Counted from the stretch's first letter, positions 18,901-26,923 are shown. The stretch: DNA of 64,000 bases from Oryzomonas sagensis (GCF_008802355.1 NZ_VZRA01000001.1:55001-119000), one strand, 5' to 3'. Numbers and translations are program-made. The notes: a model not told the origin generated them from the letters alone.

Positions 18901-19800
18901 ATGGAAATGAGAACATTGCGGGCCTTTGTCGAGGTGGTGCGTCACGGGGGCTTTTCACGGGCCGCAAAGACGCTGTACGTGACCCAGTCCGCCGTCAGCA
19001 AGGCCGTTAAACAGCTGGAGGAGGAGTTGAGCCTCCAACTGGTGGAAAGGATCGGCCAGGGGTGCACGATGACGGCGGCGGGAGAGATGGTCTACCGGCG
19101 GGCGCTCACGATCCTGGCCCAGGGGGACGATCTGAAAGCGGAACTGGAGGAGTTGCGGGGACTCAGGGGAGGCACGCTGCGCCTCGGGGTGCCGCTCATC
19201 GGCAGCAACACCCTCTTTGCCCACTGGTTCGCCGCCTTTCGCAGCCGCTACCCCGGCGTGGATCTGCGGCTGGTGGAGCACGGCAGCAAGCGTCTGGAAG
19301 AGCTGGTGCTGGCGGGGGAACTGGACCTGGCGGCAACACTGCTGCCGGTGGGAGCGGAGTTCGAGTGGCAGGAGGTATGGCGCGAGCCCATCGACGTGCT
19401 GTTGGCGGCGGACCACCCCCTGGCGGCAGCGGAGCGGCTCACCTTCGCGGCGCTGGGGGACGAGCCGTTCATCCTCTACGGGCCGGGTTTCGCCCTCAAC
19501 CCGATGATCTTGGAGGCCTGCCGGGAAGCGGGATTCACGCCCAAGGTCGCGGCAAACTCCAGCCAGATCGACTTCATCATCGAATTGGTGGCCTCGAAGC
19601 TCGGCGTCGCCCTGCTGCCGCGCATGATCGCGGAGCAGCGGCACCACCGCTTGACGCGATGCATCCCGGTCGATCAACCGGCGATCTTTTGGCATTTGGC
19701 CTTGATCTGGCGGCGCGGGGGCTACCTGTCGCACGCCGCGCAGGCATGGTTGGGGCTGGCGGGTGAACCGGGGATACGGATTACCCCGGAGCGGAGTTAG
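18901..19800 (+). CDS. LysR-type transcriptional regulator
   Basis: A 299-residue DNA-binding regulator. An N-terminal winged helix-turn-helix (about 1-60, FVEVVRHGGFSRAAKTLYVTQSAVSKAVKQLE) is followed by a periplasmic-binding-protein-like effector domain (about 90-295). The ATG has AGGA at 7 bases. Its divergent position to lrgAB matches the common LysR arrangement in which the regulator controls the neighbouring operon, as CidR does for cidAB. The inducer cannot be inferred. It is followed by the third copy of the local terminator. Confidence 0.93.
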   Translation: MEMRTLRAFVEVVRHGGFSRAAKTLYVTQSAVSKAVKQLEEELSLQLVERIGQGCTMTAAGEMVYRRALTILAQGDDLKAELEELRGLRGGTLRLGVPLIGSNTLFAHWFAAFRSRYPGVDLRLVEHGSKRLEELVLAGELDLAATLLPVGAEFEWQEVWREPIDVLLAADHPLAAAERLTFAALGDEPFILYGPGFALNPMILEACREAGFTPKVAANSSQIDFIIELVASKLGVALLPRMIAEQRHHRLTRCIPVDQPAIFWHLALIWRRGGYLSHAAQAWLGLAGEPGIRITPERS

Positions 19801-19869
19801 GCATGATGGGTGTCGGTTGTTGTGGCAACGGGTGAGTGGGAGCTAAGGCCGTATCAAAATGATACAATC

Positions 19870-19903
19870 AGAGGCATTCGGAGGCGATCCGGGTGCTTTT
19901 TTT
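19870..19903 (+). terminator. Rho-independent terminator after the LysR gene (copy 3)
   Basis: GCATTCGGA (19874-19882) pairs with TCCGGGTGC (19888-19896), including two G-T pairs, over GGCGA. Seven Ts follow. It is a diverged copy of the terminators at 15474 and 17613, and even the preceding bases (atac-atcagaggca) are shared with copy 2. Confidence 0.8.
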
Positions 19904-19939
19904 GTTTGATACCAGGGGGTTTGAGGGATGGGACGGGAG

Positions 19940-20008
19940 TGGTAATTTTTTTAACACTTTTAGGGTGGTGGCAATATTTTTAACACGTTGATTTTACGAT
20001 TGATATTT
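19940..20008. repeat. Short imperfect direct repeat
   Basis: Two adjacent copies of gg(t/c)aat(a/t)tttttaacac lie at about 19941-19957 and 19970-19985, in the gap before the AT-rich patch. No function is assigned. It marks the transition from GC-rich to AT-richer sequence. Confidence 0.4.
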
Positions 20009-20072
20009 GTGGGTGCGGGGAGTAGAAGGGGGTTGCGGATTTTAGTCGGAGGGTAACGGCGGTGAGCTGTTT

Positions 20073-20288
20073 TTGAGGGAAGTCTTCCTGGAGCCAACAA
20101 TTAAGGATGCTGTCCCCCGAACTCAACTTACTCATTTTGTGATGTGGGCAAGACGATATCCTACCCCAGGGTCAGGCTGGGAAGACAATGCGGAAGTTAT
20201 ATTTACCCTTTCAGAGAAACATGAAATTGACGCAAAGGAGCTTTTTAAGCTTGCGGCGCGTTCTAAGCAGGTTATTGAGACTTTATAA
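20073..20288 (+). CDS. Hypothetical short protein
   Basis: A possible 71-residue protein starting at TTG 20073, or 48 residues if it starts at the internal ATG 20142. It is hydrophilic with no membrane segment or known motif. The central part (MWARRYPTPGSGWEDNAEVIFTLSEKHEIDAKELFKLA) looks protein-like. There is no good ribosome site at either start, so it may be a fragment of a longer gene. I do not recognise it. Confidence 0.3.
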   Translation: MREVFLEPTIKDAVPRTQLTHFVMWARRYPTPGSGWEDNAEVIFTLSEKHEIDAKELFKLAARSKQVIETL

Positions 20289-20379
20289 AGAGGGGGCGCA
20301 CGGGATGCGTCTACATATCATAGAAACTGAGTTCAGTAGGTCTGCCCTTCCAACCTTCTGAACAAGTGAGGACGTAACA

Positions 20380-21144
20380 GTGACAGCTAAGGGTAAAATC
20401 AGTGAGAACATGGTTGAAAACAAGACCAAGGGCCGGGAACTTCAGGCCTATTGCCCTGACTGTAGACGCGATAGAGAGCATGTTGTAGTAGTTTCAGTTG
20501 ACACGTATTTCAGCGAAGACTTCAATGAATACAGTGGTATTTCTGCGGAAGACAACTATCAGGTCATTAAATGTCGGTGTGGGTGTCTTTCGTTCAGGCA
20601 TCTAAACTGGTTTTCAGAATTTCAGGACCAAGAGGCGTCTGGCTACACCGAAATTCTTTACCCGCCGAGAAAACCTGATTCTCTGCCCGTTAAAAAGTTC
20701 CAAAACGTTCCTACCCTTATTTCTAAAATTTATGAAGAGACAATAAAGACTTTCAATGATGGAAGCTATACTCTATGTGCGGCTGGACTACGAGTAATTG
20801 TAGAGGGCATTTGTGAGGTCAATGGGGTAAAAGACGGCCCCGTTACCAGACAGCAAAAAGACGGTAGCGACAAAGACTGCCGCTCAAATAGACTCGAAGG
20901 TAAAATTTATGGGTTATGCGAAAAGGACATTTTGACGAAAAAGAGTGCCGACATGCTACACGAGCACCGGTTTCTTGGTAACGGCGCAGTCCATGACCTT
21001 GCAGAACCGGGGGAGAGGGAATTAAGGATAGCAATTGAATTAATTGAGCATATTCTTGAAGATATTTTCGTAATGCCTCAAAAAGCAGAAACTCTAAAAA
21101 AAATACGGTTGCGGGCCAAGATAAAATCTGTCGATCCGGCCTAA
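20380..21144 (+). CDS. DUF4145-like protein with N-terminal zinc ribbon
   Basis: A 254-residue protein. Two cysteine pairs near the N-terminus (CPDC at about residue 25 and CRCGC at about 65) suggest a zinc ribbon. The C-terminal half (about 110-240) is a helical DUF4145/HEPN-like domain, with GSYTLCAAGLRVIVEGICE and LHEHRFLGNGAVHD as its recognisable stretches. DUF4145 occurs alone or attached to restriction and other defence proteins; its biochemical role is not settled. The start is GTG 20380 with GAGGA 8 bases upstream. Base composition is clearly AT-richer than the his and lpx genes, consistent with transfer. Confidence 0.65.
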   Translation: MTAKGKISENMVENKTKGRELQAYCPDCRRDREHVVVVSVDTYFSEDFNEYSGISAEDNYQVIKCRCGCLSFRHLNWFSEFQDQEASGYTEILYPPRKPDSLPVKKFQNVPTLISKIYEETIKTFNDGSYTLCAAGLRVIVEGICEVNGVKDGPVTRQQKDGSDKDCRSNRLEGKIYGLCEKDILTKKSADMLHEHRFLGNGAVHDLAEPGERELRIAIELIEHILEDIFVMPQKAETLKKIRLRAKIKSVDPA

Positions 21145-21311
21145 GTGTTCACCCGCATATGTAGAAGCCATTAAGGGGATAGACAGCAAATTAGTCGCTG
21201 ATTGATCAATAAGCAGCCTGCCCCTTATTGGTCCCAATTTAAATAACCTGTAGAATATAGACTTTGCCTTCGCGCCACCGTCAAAACTGCTAGGTAGCCC
21301 AAGGACCATTG

Positions 21312-21959
21312 ATGCCACGTAAACATGTAAAATCAAGCACTCAAGCCGCTGTACTTGTTCGGGCTCGCCGGAGATGCTGTATTTGTTTTGGGTTAAATAG
21401 AGATACGACTCTCAAGCAGGGACAAATTGCTCACCTTGATCAAAATCCAGCAAATGATGTTGAGGACAATCTCGCGTTTCTTTGCTTCAACCACCACAAC
21501 CAATACGATAGTACGTATCGACAGAGTAAAAATTTCACAATCGACGAAGTCAAACACTTCAGAGAAGAACTTCATGAGGCAATTCGGAGGGCATTTTCAG
21601 TGGTTGTATCTTTCGGTGAAGCGCAAGTAAATCTTTCTGGTGTTTCGGGCCACTACATCCGTGGCGGTGAATACGAAAGCGCTGATCTGACCATTCAACG
21701 CCTGGATAATGGGCAGTACCACGTTTCTGGATTGGCGCTTTGGGGGACTACACGTGAATTTGGGCCAAACATCGGTGAACTTGACTTCATCGCGGAATTG
21801 AAAGATGACATGATCATTCACACAGAGACCTTTCTTGACCGCACTTACTGTGTCGTTTTGCGTTTTATTGATGACTACCTCACAGTTACAGAACAAAGCT
21901 GGGCCGGCATGTTTGGACTGAATGTCAATTTTAGTGGTGAATATAGAAAGGCGACCTAA
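21312..21959 (+). CDS. HNH-endonuclease-like protein with unknown C-terminal domain
   Basis: A 215-residue protein. The first 75 residues resemble an HNH zinc-finger nuclease: CCIC, then GQIAHLDQNPANDVEDNLAFLC and FNHHNQYDS, which supply the two Cys pairs, a central H and N, and a His pair. The remaining 130 residues are predicted beta-rich and are not recognised. ATG 21312 (with AAGGA upstream) is preferred to the adjacent TTG 21309. Composition is AT-rich like the DUF4145 neighbour 167 bases upstream, and they may have arrived together. The nuclease activity is inferred from motif spacing only. Confidence 0.6.
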   Translation: MPRKHVKSSTQAAVLVRARRRCCICFGLNRDTTLKQGQIAHLDQNPANDVEDNLAFLCFNHHNQYDSTYRQSKNFTIDEVKHFREELHEAIRRAFSVVVSFGEAQVNLSGVSGHYIRGGEYESADLTIQRLDNGQYHVSGLALWGTTREFGPNIGELDFIAELKDDMIIHTETFLDRTYCVVLRFIDDYLTVTEQSWAGMFGLNVNFSGEYRKAT

Positions 21960-21973
21960 CTAAGAATTCTGAA

Positions 21974-22029
21974 AATTCCGGGGACAGTATACAAAACTCT
22001 GAACAATTATATAAACTGTCCCAGGAATT
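21974..22029. repeat. REP-type palindrome (CCGGGGACAGT family)
   Basis: The left arm AATTCCGGGGACAGT (21974-21988) and right arm ACTGTCCCAGGAATT (22015-22029) are inverted with one mismatch, around 26 AT-rich bases. Sequences of this style are typical partners of REP-associated tyrosine transposases. No such transposase gene is present here. Confidence 0.6.
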
Positions 22030-22128
22030 ACCCAAAAAATAGCAGCAGCCATACGGCCACTGCCCCCTCCTGATTATCGTTTCGAATCACTTCCGTAAAC
22101 GCCCGACATGGCAACAGGCTTCCTGCTT

Positions 22129-23373
22129 CTAGTGCACGAAGTTCAAGGTATTGCTGCCGTCATCCACAAAGTAGACCCCACCATTCGAGGCAATCGCCAG
22201 ACCGAAAAGGGTGCCGGCGCCCGGGGGCGAACCGGTGTCATCCAGAAGTTTCGTGGCGATTTGCTCCCCTTTCGGATCGAACACGGTAATAAACCCGTCA
22301 TTACCGTTGACGGTATAAATATTGCCGAAGGTGTCAACGGCAAGGCCAAGCGGGTCGTTCAGGTTGCCGCCGGATGTAAGGGTGGTGCCGGTTCCGGCCG
22401 ACGTCGTTCGATCGAGCGCATCCGGAATCACCGCGATCCGATTGTTCAGGCTGTCTGCAACGTACAGCAGACTGTCCGGCTTCGGCTTTTCTCCATTTTG
22501 CGCCACTGCCGCATCGCTGTCACGACCACTGCCGCTGACCGGACTGAGGCCGAGACCGGTCGGCCCGATGACAAGCGCAGCGGGATCGGTGCGTTCAGGG
22601 AACCCCGTCCCGATCGCGGCGATCGACTTGATGCTGGGCATGCTCCCCTTGGATATCTGGAGATCAATGCGGATTACGGTGCCCTCATTCACGGTTTGCC
22701 CGTTGGCCGCCACGGTGCCGTTCAGCACATTGGAGACGAACAGTTTGGCGCCCGAGTTGTCCTCAAATGCGGTCATGTCCCATGGGCCATTGATTGGCGC
22801 GCCGGAGAAGGTTTCCACCGCATTCCCCTTGCTGTCGAACACGATCAGGCAACCGGCCTGGGCCGTTGCAGCCGTGCCGTCCGAAGTCGGCAGACTCCCC
22901 ACGATTACCCACCCGGAACGAAGCACAACGAGGGCGGTTGTCAGTCCGACACCCCCAGGGCATGGGCCGGGCAATTTATTGGCGTCAAGCTGGGCGAACA
23001 GGTCGACAGCCCCGCCCGGCGAGACTTCGACGATGGTCGTTCCCGTACCTTGCAGGTTCGCGCTGCTGTTGAAATTGCTCACCAGGATATGGCCTCTTTT
23101 CAGATGCCCCACGGTTTGCTCCACGATGGCGACGCCATAGGGGTTGATATCACCGTTTGACGGGACTGTTGAAGCTATCGTTGAAATTGTGGCGTGGGAG
23201 AAGAGTCCGGCGCTAGGTGCATTGTTTGAAACGAGGGAAGCTGCTGCGGTGCTTGTGGTCCCCATACTCGGGGAAGATCCGCCGCCACTACCACATGCCG
23301 TCAGAATGATCAGCGGGGCAAGCATGACGAGTGACAAGAGGCGAAGTTTGAACGTATATGGTAACGGGTTCAT
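22129..23373 (-). CDS. Beta-propeller lipoprotein (NHL/TIGR03118-like)
   Basis: A 414-residue exported lipoprotein. The N-terminal signal ends in a lipobox LTAC (cysteine at about residue 27), followed by a Gly/Ser-rich spacer. The body contains repeated propeller-like blades such as GLAVDTFGNIYTVNGNDGFITVFDPKG and LLYVADSLNNRIAVIPD. AGGAGGTGCAAC precedes the ATG, an excellent ribosome site. It is probably outer-membrane anchored, with an unknown ligand or enzymatic role. A second propeller lipoprotein lies in the lipid A cluster at 43.2 kb. Confidence 0.8.
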   Translation of the reverse strand: MNPLPYTFKLRLLSLVMLAPLIILTACGSGGGSSPSMGTTSTAAASLVSNNAPSAGLFSHATISTIASTVPSNGDINPYGVAIVEQTVGHLKRGHILVSNFNSSANLQGTGTTIVEVSPGGAVDLFAQLDANKLPGPCPGGVGLTTALVVLRSGWVIVGSLPTSDGTAATAQAGCLIVFDSKGNAVETFSGAPINGPWDMTAFEDNSGAKLFVSNVLNGTVAANGQTVNEGTVIRIDLQISKGSMPSIKSIAAIGTGFPERTDPAALVIGPTGLGLSPVSGSGRDSDAAVAQNGEKPKPDSLLYVADSLNNRIAVIPDALDRTTSAGTGTTLTSGGNLNDPLGLAVDTFGNIYTVNGNDGFITVFDPKGEQIATKLLDDTGSPPGAGTLFGLAIASNGGVYFVDDGSNTLNFVH

Positions 23374-23796
23374 GTTGCACCTCCTTACTTCGCTTTAACA
23401 TTTTGACACCAGAGTAGATCACTCGTCGCGAATGCCATGGCAGCAACACGACAAAAAAGATTATCTTACTCTTAAAAATACTATGTACCATCCCCGCTAT
23501 CCAAGTCAAACCAATTAATATACCACTTTCTACCATATAGAGGCCATGTCGGAAGCGGAATTACGTCATTACCTTAAACAGGGTCGCTCCTCATTTTAAT
23601 AAGGCCGCCCCCTTTTCTGAGCCTTTATCGGCTGATTCAACCTAAATTCCAGCATGTCCACAAAGTTTTCCGATCCAAAGGGCCGCCCAGCTCCTTATTT
23701 GCCCAATATTTCCTTACTTCCCGTTTCAATTAATCGGTATAATCGCCCAAATTAGTGAACGCAAACCATCCACACCAGGGAAATGAGGATCGACCG
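23374..23796. other. Intergenic region, nothing assigned
   Basis: A 423-base AT-richer gap between the divergent propeller lipoprotein and a small lipoprotein gene. Short open frames here have no coding character. It must hold both promoters, but no convincing -35/-10 pair, hairpin or known regulatory RNA was recognised. Confidence 0.4.
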
Positions 23797-23982
23797 ATGA
23801 AAACACCTGTCTGGGTAAAAACGGCACTTCTGCTGGCAACGATCTCGATGCTGTCCGGTTGTCTCGGCTGGCCGTATGAAGGCGGCGGTGGCGGACGTGG
23901 CAACGGGAGCATCAGCGGCGGCAGGGGCGGCGGCCTGTTCCATGACGAGCATCGCGGCGGCGATGACGGCGGCCGTCGTTGA
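23797..23982 (+). CDS. Small glycine-rich lipoprotein
   Basis: A 61-residue predicted lipoprotein. The signal peptide (MKTPVWVKTALLLATISM) ends in lipobox LSGC at about residue 22. The mature part is only about 40 residues: Gly-rich, then a His/Asp/Arg-rich tail (FHDEHRGGDDGGRR). ATG 23797 has GAGG 9 bases upstream. Function unknown; the His/Asp-rich end could bind metal. An inverted repeat GGGGACCAG (23998-24006)/CTGGTCCCC (24052-24060) follows. Confidence 0.6.
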   Translation: MKTPVWVKTALLLATISMLSGCLGWPYEGGGGGRGNGSISGGRGGGLFHDEHRGGDDGGRR

Positions 23983-24103
23983 TATGAGAAAAACCATGGG
24001 GACCAGGTCGGCACTCGCCAAGCTATCGGCATGTCTTGAAGCGTGTCGGGGCTGGTCCCCGTTTCCCTTGAATCGCGCCAAACCACGCCGCACGGCAGGA
24101 TAG

Positions 24104-24289
24104 CTACTTCTTCCAGTAAGCAATGGCAGGCCTGATCGCCAGCAGGGCCGCAAGCACAAGAATCACCCACACATACGGCAAGACCGCCGCATGGAAATAC
24201 GCCCCCGCCGCAATACCGAACAGGAACGCGCACCATTTCAGCAGCCACACGTCCCACCAGTTCCAGATCTTCGTTATGAGCAGCCGCAT
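24104..24289 (-). CDS. Small two-helix membrane protein
   Basis: A 61-residue protein with two hydrophobic segments (about 13-32 and 36-53), a Trp-rich N-terminus (KIWNWWDVWLLKW) and a basic end (YWKK). The start is 4 bases after the stop of the upstream helix-turn-helix gene, so the two form an operon. No family was recognised. Its size and pairing suggest a small membrane effector or anchor, which is inference. Confidence 0.6.
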   Translation of the reverse strand: MRLLITKIWNWWDVWLLKWCAFLFGIAAGAYFHAAVLPYVWVILVLAALLAIRPAIAYWKK

Positions 24290-24293
24290 GACA

Positions 24294-24476
24294 TCACACC
24301 GAGGGCGTCATGTTCAATTCCTGCTCGATGTCATCGCCATTCAGCAGGATCACCTTGCCCTTGCCCCCTTCAGTGCGCAGCACGCCATTTTCGATCCAGT
24401 TCTGAAGCTGCTGGTTGGAGACTCCGAACTTGGCTGCCGCTTCGTCGATGGTGTACCAGTTTTTCGTCAATGACAT
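24294..24476 (-). CDS. Small excisionase/MerR-like helix-turn-helix protein
   Basis: A 60-residue DNA-binding protein. WYTIDEAAAKFGVSNQQLQNWIENG is a typical helix-turn-helix of the excisionase/MerR N-terminal type, followed by a short beta wing (KGKVILLNGDDIEQEL). ATG 24476 has AAAGGAG at ideal spacing, and a TATAAT box on the minus strand (24510-24515) lies about 34 bases upstream. It probably regulates itself and the membrane gene behind it. Similar small proteins serve as excisionases, but no integrase is present. Confidence 0.7.
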   Translation of the reverse strand: MSLTKNWYTIDEAAAKFGVSNQQLQNWIENGVLRTEGGKGKVILLNGDDIEQELNMTPSV

Positions 24477-24569
24477 GGCTCGCTCCTTTGACCTGGGATT
24501 GCATGAGTCATTATACCATATACCTGACGGATCGGCATTACCCCCCGCATTCGGAGTAGAGGGAATTAT

Positions 24570-24598
24570 TTTACCGTGGGAATTTCCGCGGGTATACT
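24570..24598 (+). promoter_or_regulatory. Candidate promoter of the 77-residue gene
   Basis: TTTACC (24570-24575), a 17-base spacer and TATACT (24593-24598) lie about 45 bases before ATG 24644. The spacer holds a near-palindrome (CCGTGGGAA/TTTCCGCGG) that could be an operator. Confidence 0.4.
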
Positions 24599-24643
24599 GT
24601 TGAGCAGGTACAACCAACAACATCAGGGAGGGGCCGCGAGACC

Positions 24644-24877
24644 ATGAAAGCGGAGATCTATTCCATTACGTACCGGATACCCCTGACGGATGCCCAGCAG
24701 GCGCGGCTCGAACGGAAGTGGCCCGACGGCGACCCGTTCATATCCTATGAAAAGATCGCCTCCCTGCTGGAGCCGCTGCCGGTGGAAGACCTGGACTGGT
24801 CCAACCACACCGGCCGGTATTTCTACTTTACCGTGCACGGGGACGACCGGGAAGGCACGGTAGCGGAGGTCATCTAA
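24644..24877 (+). CDS. Hypothetical protein, possibly shortened by a nonsense change
   Basis: A 77-residue soluble protein (MKAEIYSITYRIPLTDAQQARLERKWPDGDPF...) with no recognised family. GGGAGGGG lies upstream of the ATG. After the TAA the same frame continues RLERKLGDK and stops at TGA, and the extension echoes the internal ARLERKW. A single C-to-T change of CAA would create the TAA, so the original protein may have been 87 residues. This is inference. It is divergent to the small helix-turn-helix operon. Confidence 0.55.
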   Translation: MKAEIYSITYRIPLTDAQQARLERKWPDGDPFISYEKIASLLEPLPVEDLDWSNHTGRYFYFTVHGDDREGTVAEVI

Positions 24878-25040
24878 CGGCTCGAACGGAAGCTGGGGGA
24901 CAAGTGACGGCGCGGGTCCCTCCCCCCGCGTGGAGGGTCGGGGAGCGGGAGTGGGGACCGGGCAGGCAGGCTGCCATTTCAGGAACCCGAGCGATCGATG
25001 CGGACACAGCGGCGGTCTTCGCCCTCCCTGCGTTTCAGAC

Positions 25041-25069
25041 TTGAACACAACGCCCAAGCGTGATATTTC
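25041..25069 (+). promoter_or_regulatory. Possible hisC promoter, near-leaderless
   Basis: TTGAAC (25041-25046), a 17-base spacer and TATTTC (25064-25069) end 9 bases before the hisC ATG, which lacks a Shine-Dalgarno sequence. A new promoter would be needed because the accessory segment cuts hisC off from hisGD. The -10 box is weak. Confidence 0.25.
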
Positions 25070-25078
25070 TCATATATC

Positions 25079-26131
25079 ATGAACCTACTTCGACCCAACA
25101 TACGCGACATGAAGGGGTATGTCCCCGGCTTCCAGCCGGACGACGTGGCCTCGTGGATCAAGCTAAACACCAACGAAAATCCCTATCCGCCGTCACCCAG
25201 AGTCGTGGAGGCCATCTACGAGGAAGTGGGCGTTGACGGCGCCCTGTTGCGCACCTACCCCAGCGCCTCCAGTGCGAAACTGCGCGAGGCGGCCGGCGAA
25301 CTGTACGGCTTCGATCCCTCCTGGATCATCATGGCCAACGGTTCCGACGAGGTGCTCAACAATCTGATCCGGGCCTGCGCCGGCGAGGGTGAGGAGATCG
25401 CCCTCGTCCACCCCTCCTACTCCTACTACGCCACCCTGGCGGAGGTTCAGGGGGCCAGGGTCCGCTGTTTCGGCCTGACGGACGACTTCCGCATCGCCGA
25501 CTTCCCGGAGCGCTACGAGGGGAAACTGTTCTTCCTCACCTCCCCCAATGCGCCGCTCGGCTTCGCGTTCCCCCAGGAGTACGTCGAGGATCTGGCCCGA
25601 CGGTGCAGCGGCCTCTTGGTGATCGACGAGGCCTATGCCGACTTTGCCGACGCCAATGTGATGGAACTGGTGAAAAAATACGACAACGTGGTGGTGACCC
25701 GCACCTTTTCCAAGAGCTACGCCCTGGCCGGCATGCGCCTCGGCCTGGCCATCGCCCGGCCGGAGATCATCGCCGCCCTGGACAAGATCCGCGACCACTA
25801 CAACCTGGACCGCCTGGCCCAGGCGGCCTGCGTGGCCGCGTTGCAGGACCAGTCCTATTTCCGCAACAGCTGTACCCGCATCCGCGAGACCCGGGAGTGG
25901 TTCACCCAGGAGCTGCTCGCCGTAGGCTATCGGGTGATCCCGTCCCAGACCAATTTCGTCTTCGTCTCTCCGCCCGACCGGAACGGCAAGCGGGTCTACG
26001 AGGCCTTGTACGGCCGCAAGATTCTGGTGCGCCTCCTGTCCGACCCGCTCTTGGCCCACGGCCTGCGCATCTCCATCGGAACCCGCGAGGAGATGGAACT
26101 GACCCTGGCGGCCTTGAAGGAGATCGGGTAG
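25079..26131 (+). CDS. hisC: Histidinol-phosphate aminotransferase
   Basis: PLP-dependent class I/II aminotransferase, 350 residues, converting imidazole-acetol phosphate to histidinol phosphate in the cytoplasm. Seen: the N-terminal [12 protein letters not shown] substrate loop, the PLP-phosphate region ([13 protein letters not shown]), VIDEAYADF, and the Schiff-base lysine in [16 protein letters not shown]. The length is normal. No ribosome site precedes the ATG; an internal in-frame ATG at residue 11 is less likely because the upstream residues are conserved in type. It is followed by a palindrome and hisB. Confidence 0.95.
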   Translation: MNLLRPNIRDMKGYVPGFQPDDVASWIKLNTNENPYPPSPRVVEAIYEEVGVDGALLRTYPSASSAKLREAAGELYGFDPSWIIMANGSDEVLNNLIRACAGEGEEIALVHPSYSYYATLAEVQGARVRCFGLTDDFRIADFPERYEGKLFFLTSPNAPLGFAFPQEYVEDLARRCSGLLVIDEAYADFADANVMELVKKYDNVVVTRTFSKSYALAGMRLGLAIARPEIIAALDKIRDHYNLDRLAQAACVAALQDQSYFRNSCTRIRETREWFTQELLAVGYRVIPSQTNFVFVSPPDRNGKRVYEALYGRKILVRLLSDPLLAHGLRISIGTREEMELTLAALKEIG

Positions 26132-26154
26132 AGTCCGTTGTTTTTATGTGACTT

Positions 26155-26201
26155 ATAGGTCTTATGGGACTTATATGTCCCATTTATCCCATAAGTCCTA
26201 T
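26155..26201. repeat. Palindrome between hisC and hisB
   Basis: ATAGGTCTTATGGGA (26155-26169) and TCCCATAAGTCCTAT (26187-26201) are inverted with one mismatch, around ctta-tatgtcccattta. Variants of gacttata/cttatggg are repeated within it. A GC palindrome (tcccccgcggggga) follows at about 26202-26215. It looks like a dispersed extragenic palindrome. Confidence 0.65.
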
Positions 26202-26251
26202 CTCCCCCGCGGGGGAGGGGGATTTTGCAAAAGGCACTACAGGGAGGTCAT

Positions 26252-26839
26252 ATGTCACGATGCGCCGCACTAGAACGGATCACCCAGGAAACCAAGATCA
26301 AGCTGGCGCTGGATGTGGATGGCAGCGGCCAGGCCACGATCTGCACCTCGGTCCCGTTTTTCGACCACATGCTGAACCTGTTCGCCCGCCACGGCCTCTT
26401 CGACCTCAAGATCGAGGCCTGCGGCGATATCGACATCGACTTCCACCATACGGTGGAGGATATCGGCATCGTGCTGGGCGAGGCGTTCAAGCAGGCCTTG
26501 GGCGACAAGCAGGGGATCCGGCGCTACGGCCAGGCCACGGTGCCCATGGACGAGACCCTGGCGGCGGTGGCGGTGGACATCTCCGGCCGCCCCTACCTGG
26601 TGTACAACGTGCGCCTCCCCAAGGTGAAGATCGGCGAGTTCGACGTGGAGCTGGCCCGTGAGTTCTTCCAGGCCTTTGCCAACCACTGCGGCCTGAACCT
26701 GCACATCAACGTGATGTACGGCGACAACGTGCACCACATCCTGGAAGCCTGCTTCAAGGCGATGGCGCGGGCCATGGATACGGCGACCCAGCTCGACCCC
26801 CGGGTGCAGGGGGTCATGTCGACCAAAGGGGTTCTATAA
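26252..26839 (+). CDS. hisB: Imidazoleglycerol-phosphate dehydratase
   Basis: Mn-dependent dehydratase of histidine synthesis, 195 residues, the monofunctional form without the phosphatase domain. Metal-binding His motifs [17 protein letters not shown], and later [10 protein letters not shown] are all present. ATG 26252 is preceded by GGGAGG at 6 bases and gives the usual length; an in-frame ATG at 26225 is poorer. It is the last histidine gene visible; hisH, hisA and hisF are not in the window. It converges on cpoB across a shared terminator. Confidence 0.96.
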   Translation: MSRCAALERITQETKIKLALDVDGSGQATICTSVPFFDHMLNLFARHGLFDLKIEACGDIDIDFHHTVEDIGIVLGEAFKQALGDKQGIRRYGQATVPMDETLAAVAVDISGRPYLVYNVRLPKVKIGEFDVELAREFFQAFANHCGLNLHINVMYGDNVHHILEACFKAMARAMDTATQLDPRVQGVMSTKGVL

Positions 26840-26865
26840 CACAAGCACCCCACGATCCAATGAAA

Positions 26866-26893
26866 AAAGGGCGACCCCCACGGGCCGCCCTTT
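26866..26893. terminator. Bidirectional terminator between hisB and cpoB
   Basis: AAAGGGCG (26866-26873) pairs with CGCCCTTT (26886-26893), with A-run and T-run on the two sides. It can stop transcription from hisB and from the convergent cpoB. Confidence 0.7.
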
Positions 26894-26923
26894 CTGTTGT
26901 CATCATCCGCACACCATTTCCGC

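Larger units (their letters stand above)
15447..25078. other. Accessory segment separating hisD from hisC
   Basis: The histidine genes hisG-hisD and hisC-hisB run in the same direction but are separated here by 9.6 kb. This segment carries chemotaxis, membrane, regulatory, lipoprotein and unknown small genes on both strands, none of them related to histidine. Base composition is uneven, with a clearly AT-richer patch at about 20,050-22,030. No integrase, transposase gene or flanking direct repeat was found, so the mechanism of entry is unknown. Confidence 0.6.

Noticed and set aside
24294-24877. Integrated prophage or integrative element based on the excisionase-like protein
   Set aside because: No integrase, attachment-site repeat, tRNA gene or phage structural gene is visible nearby.
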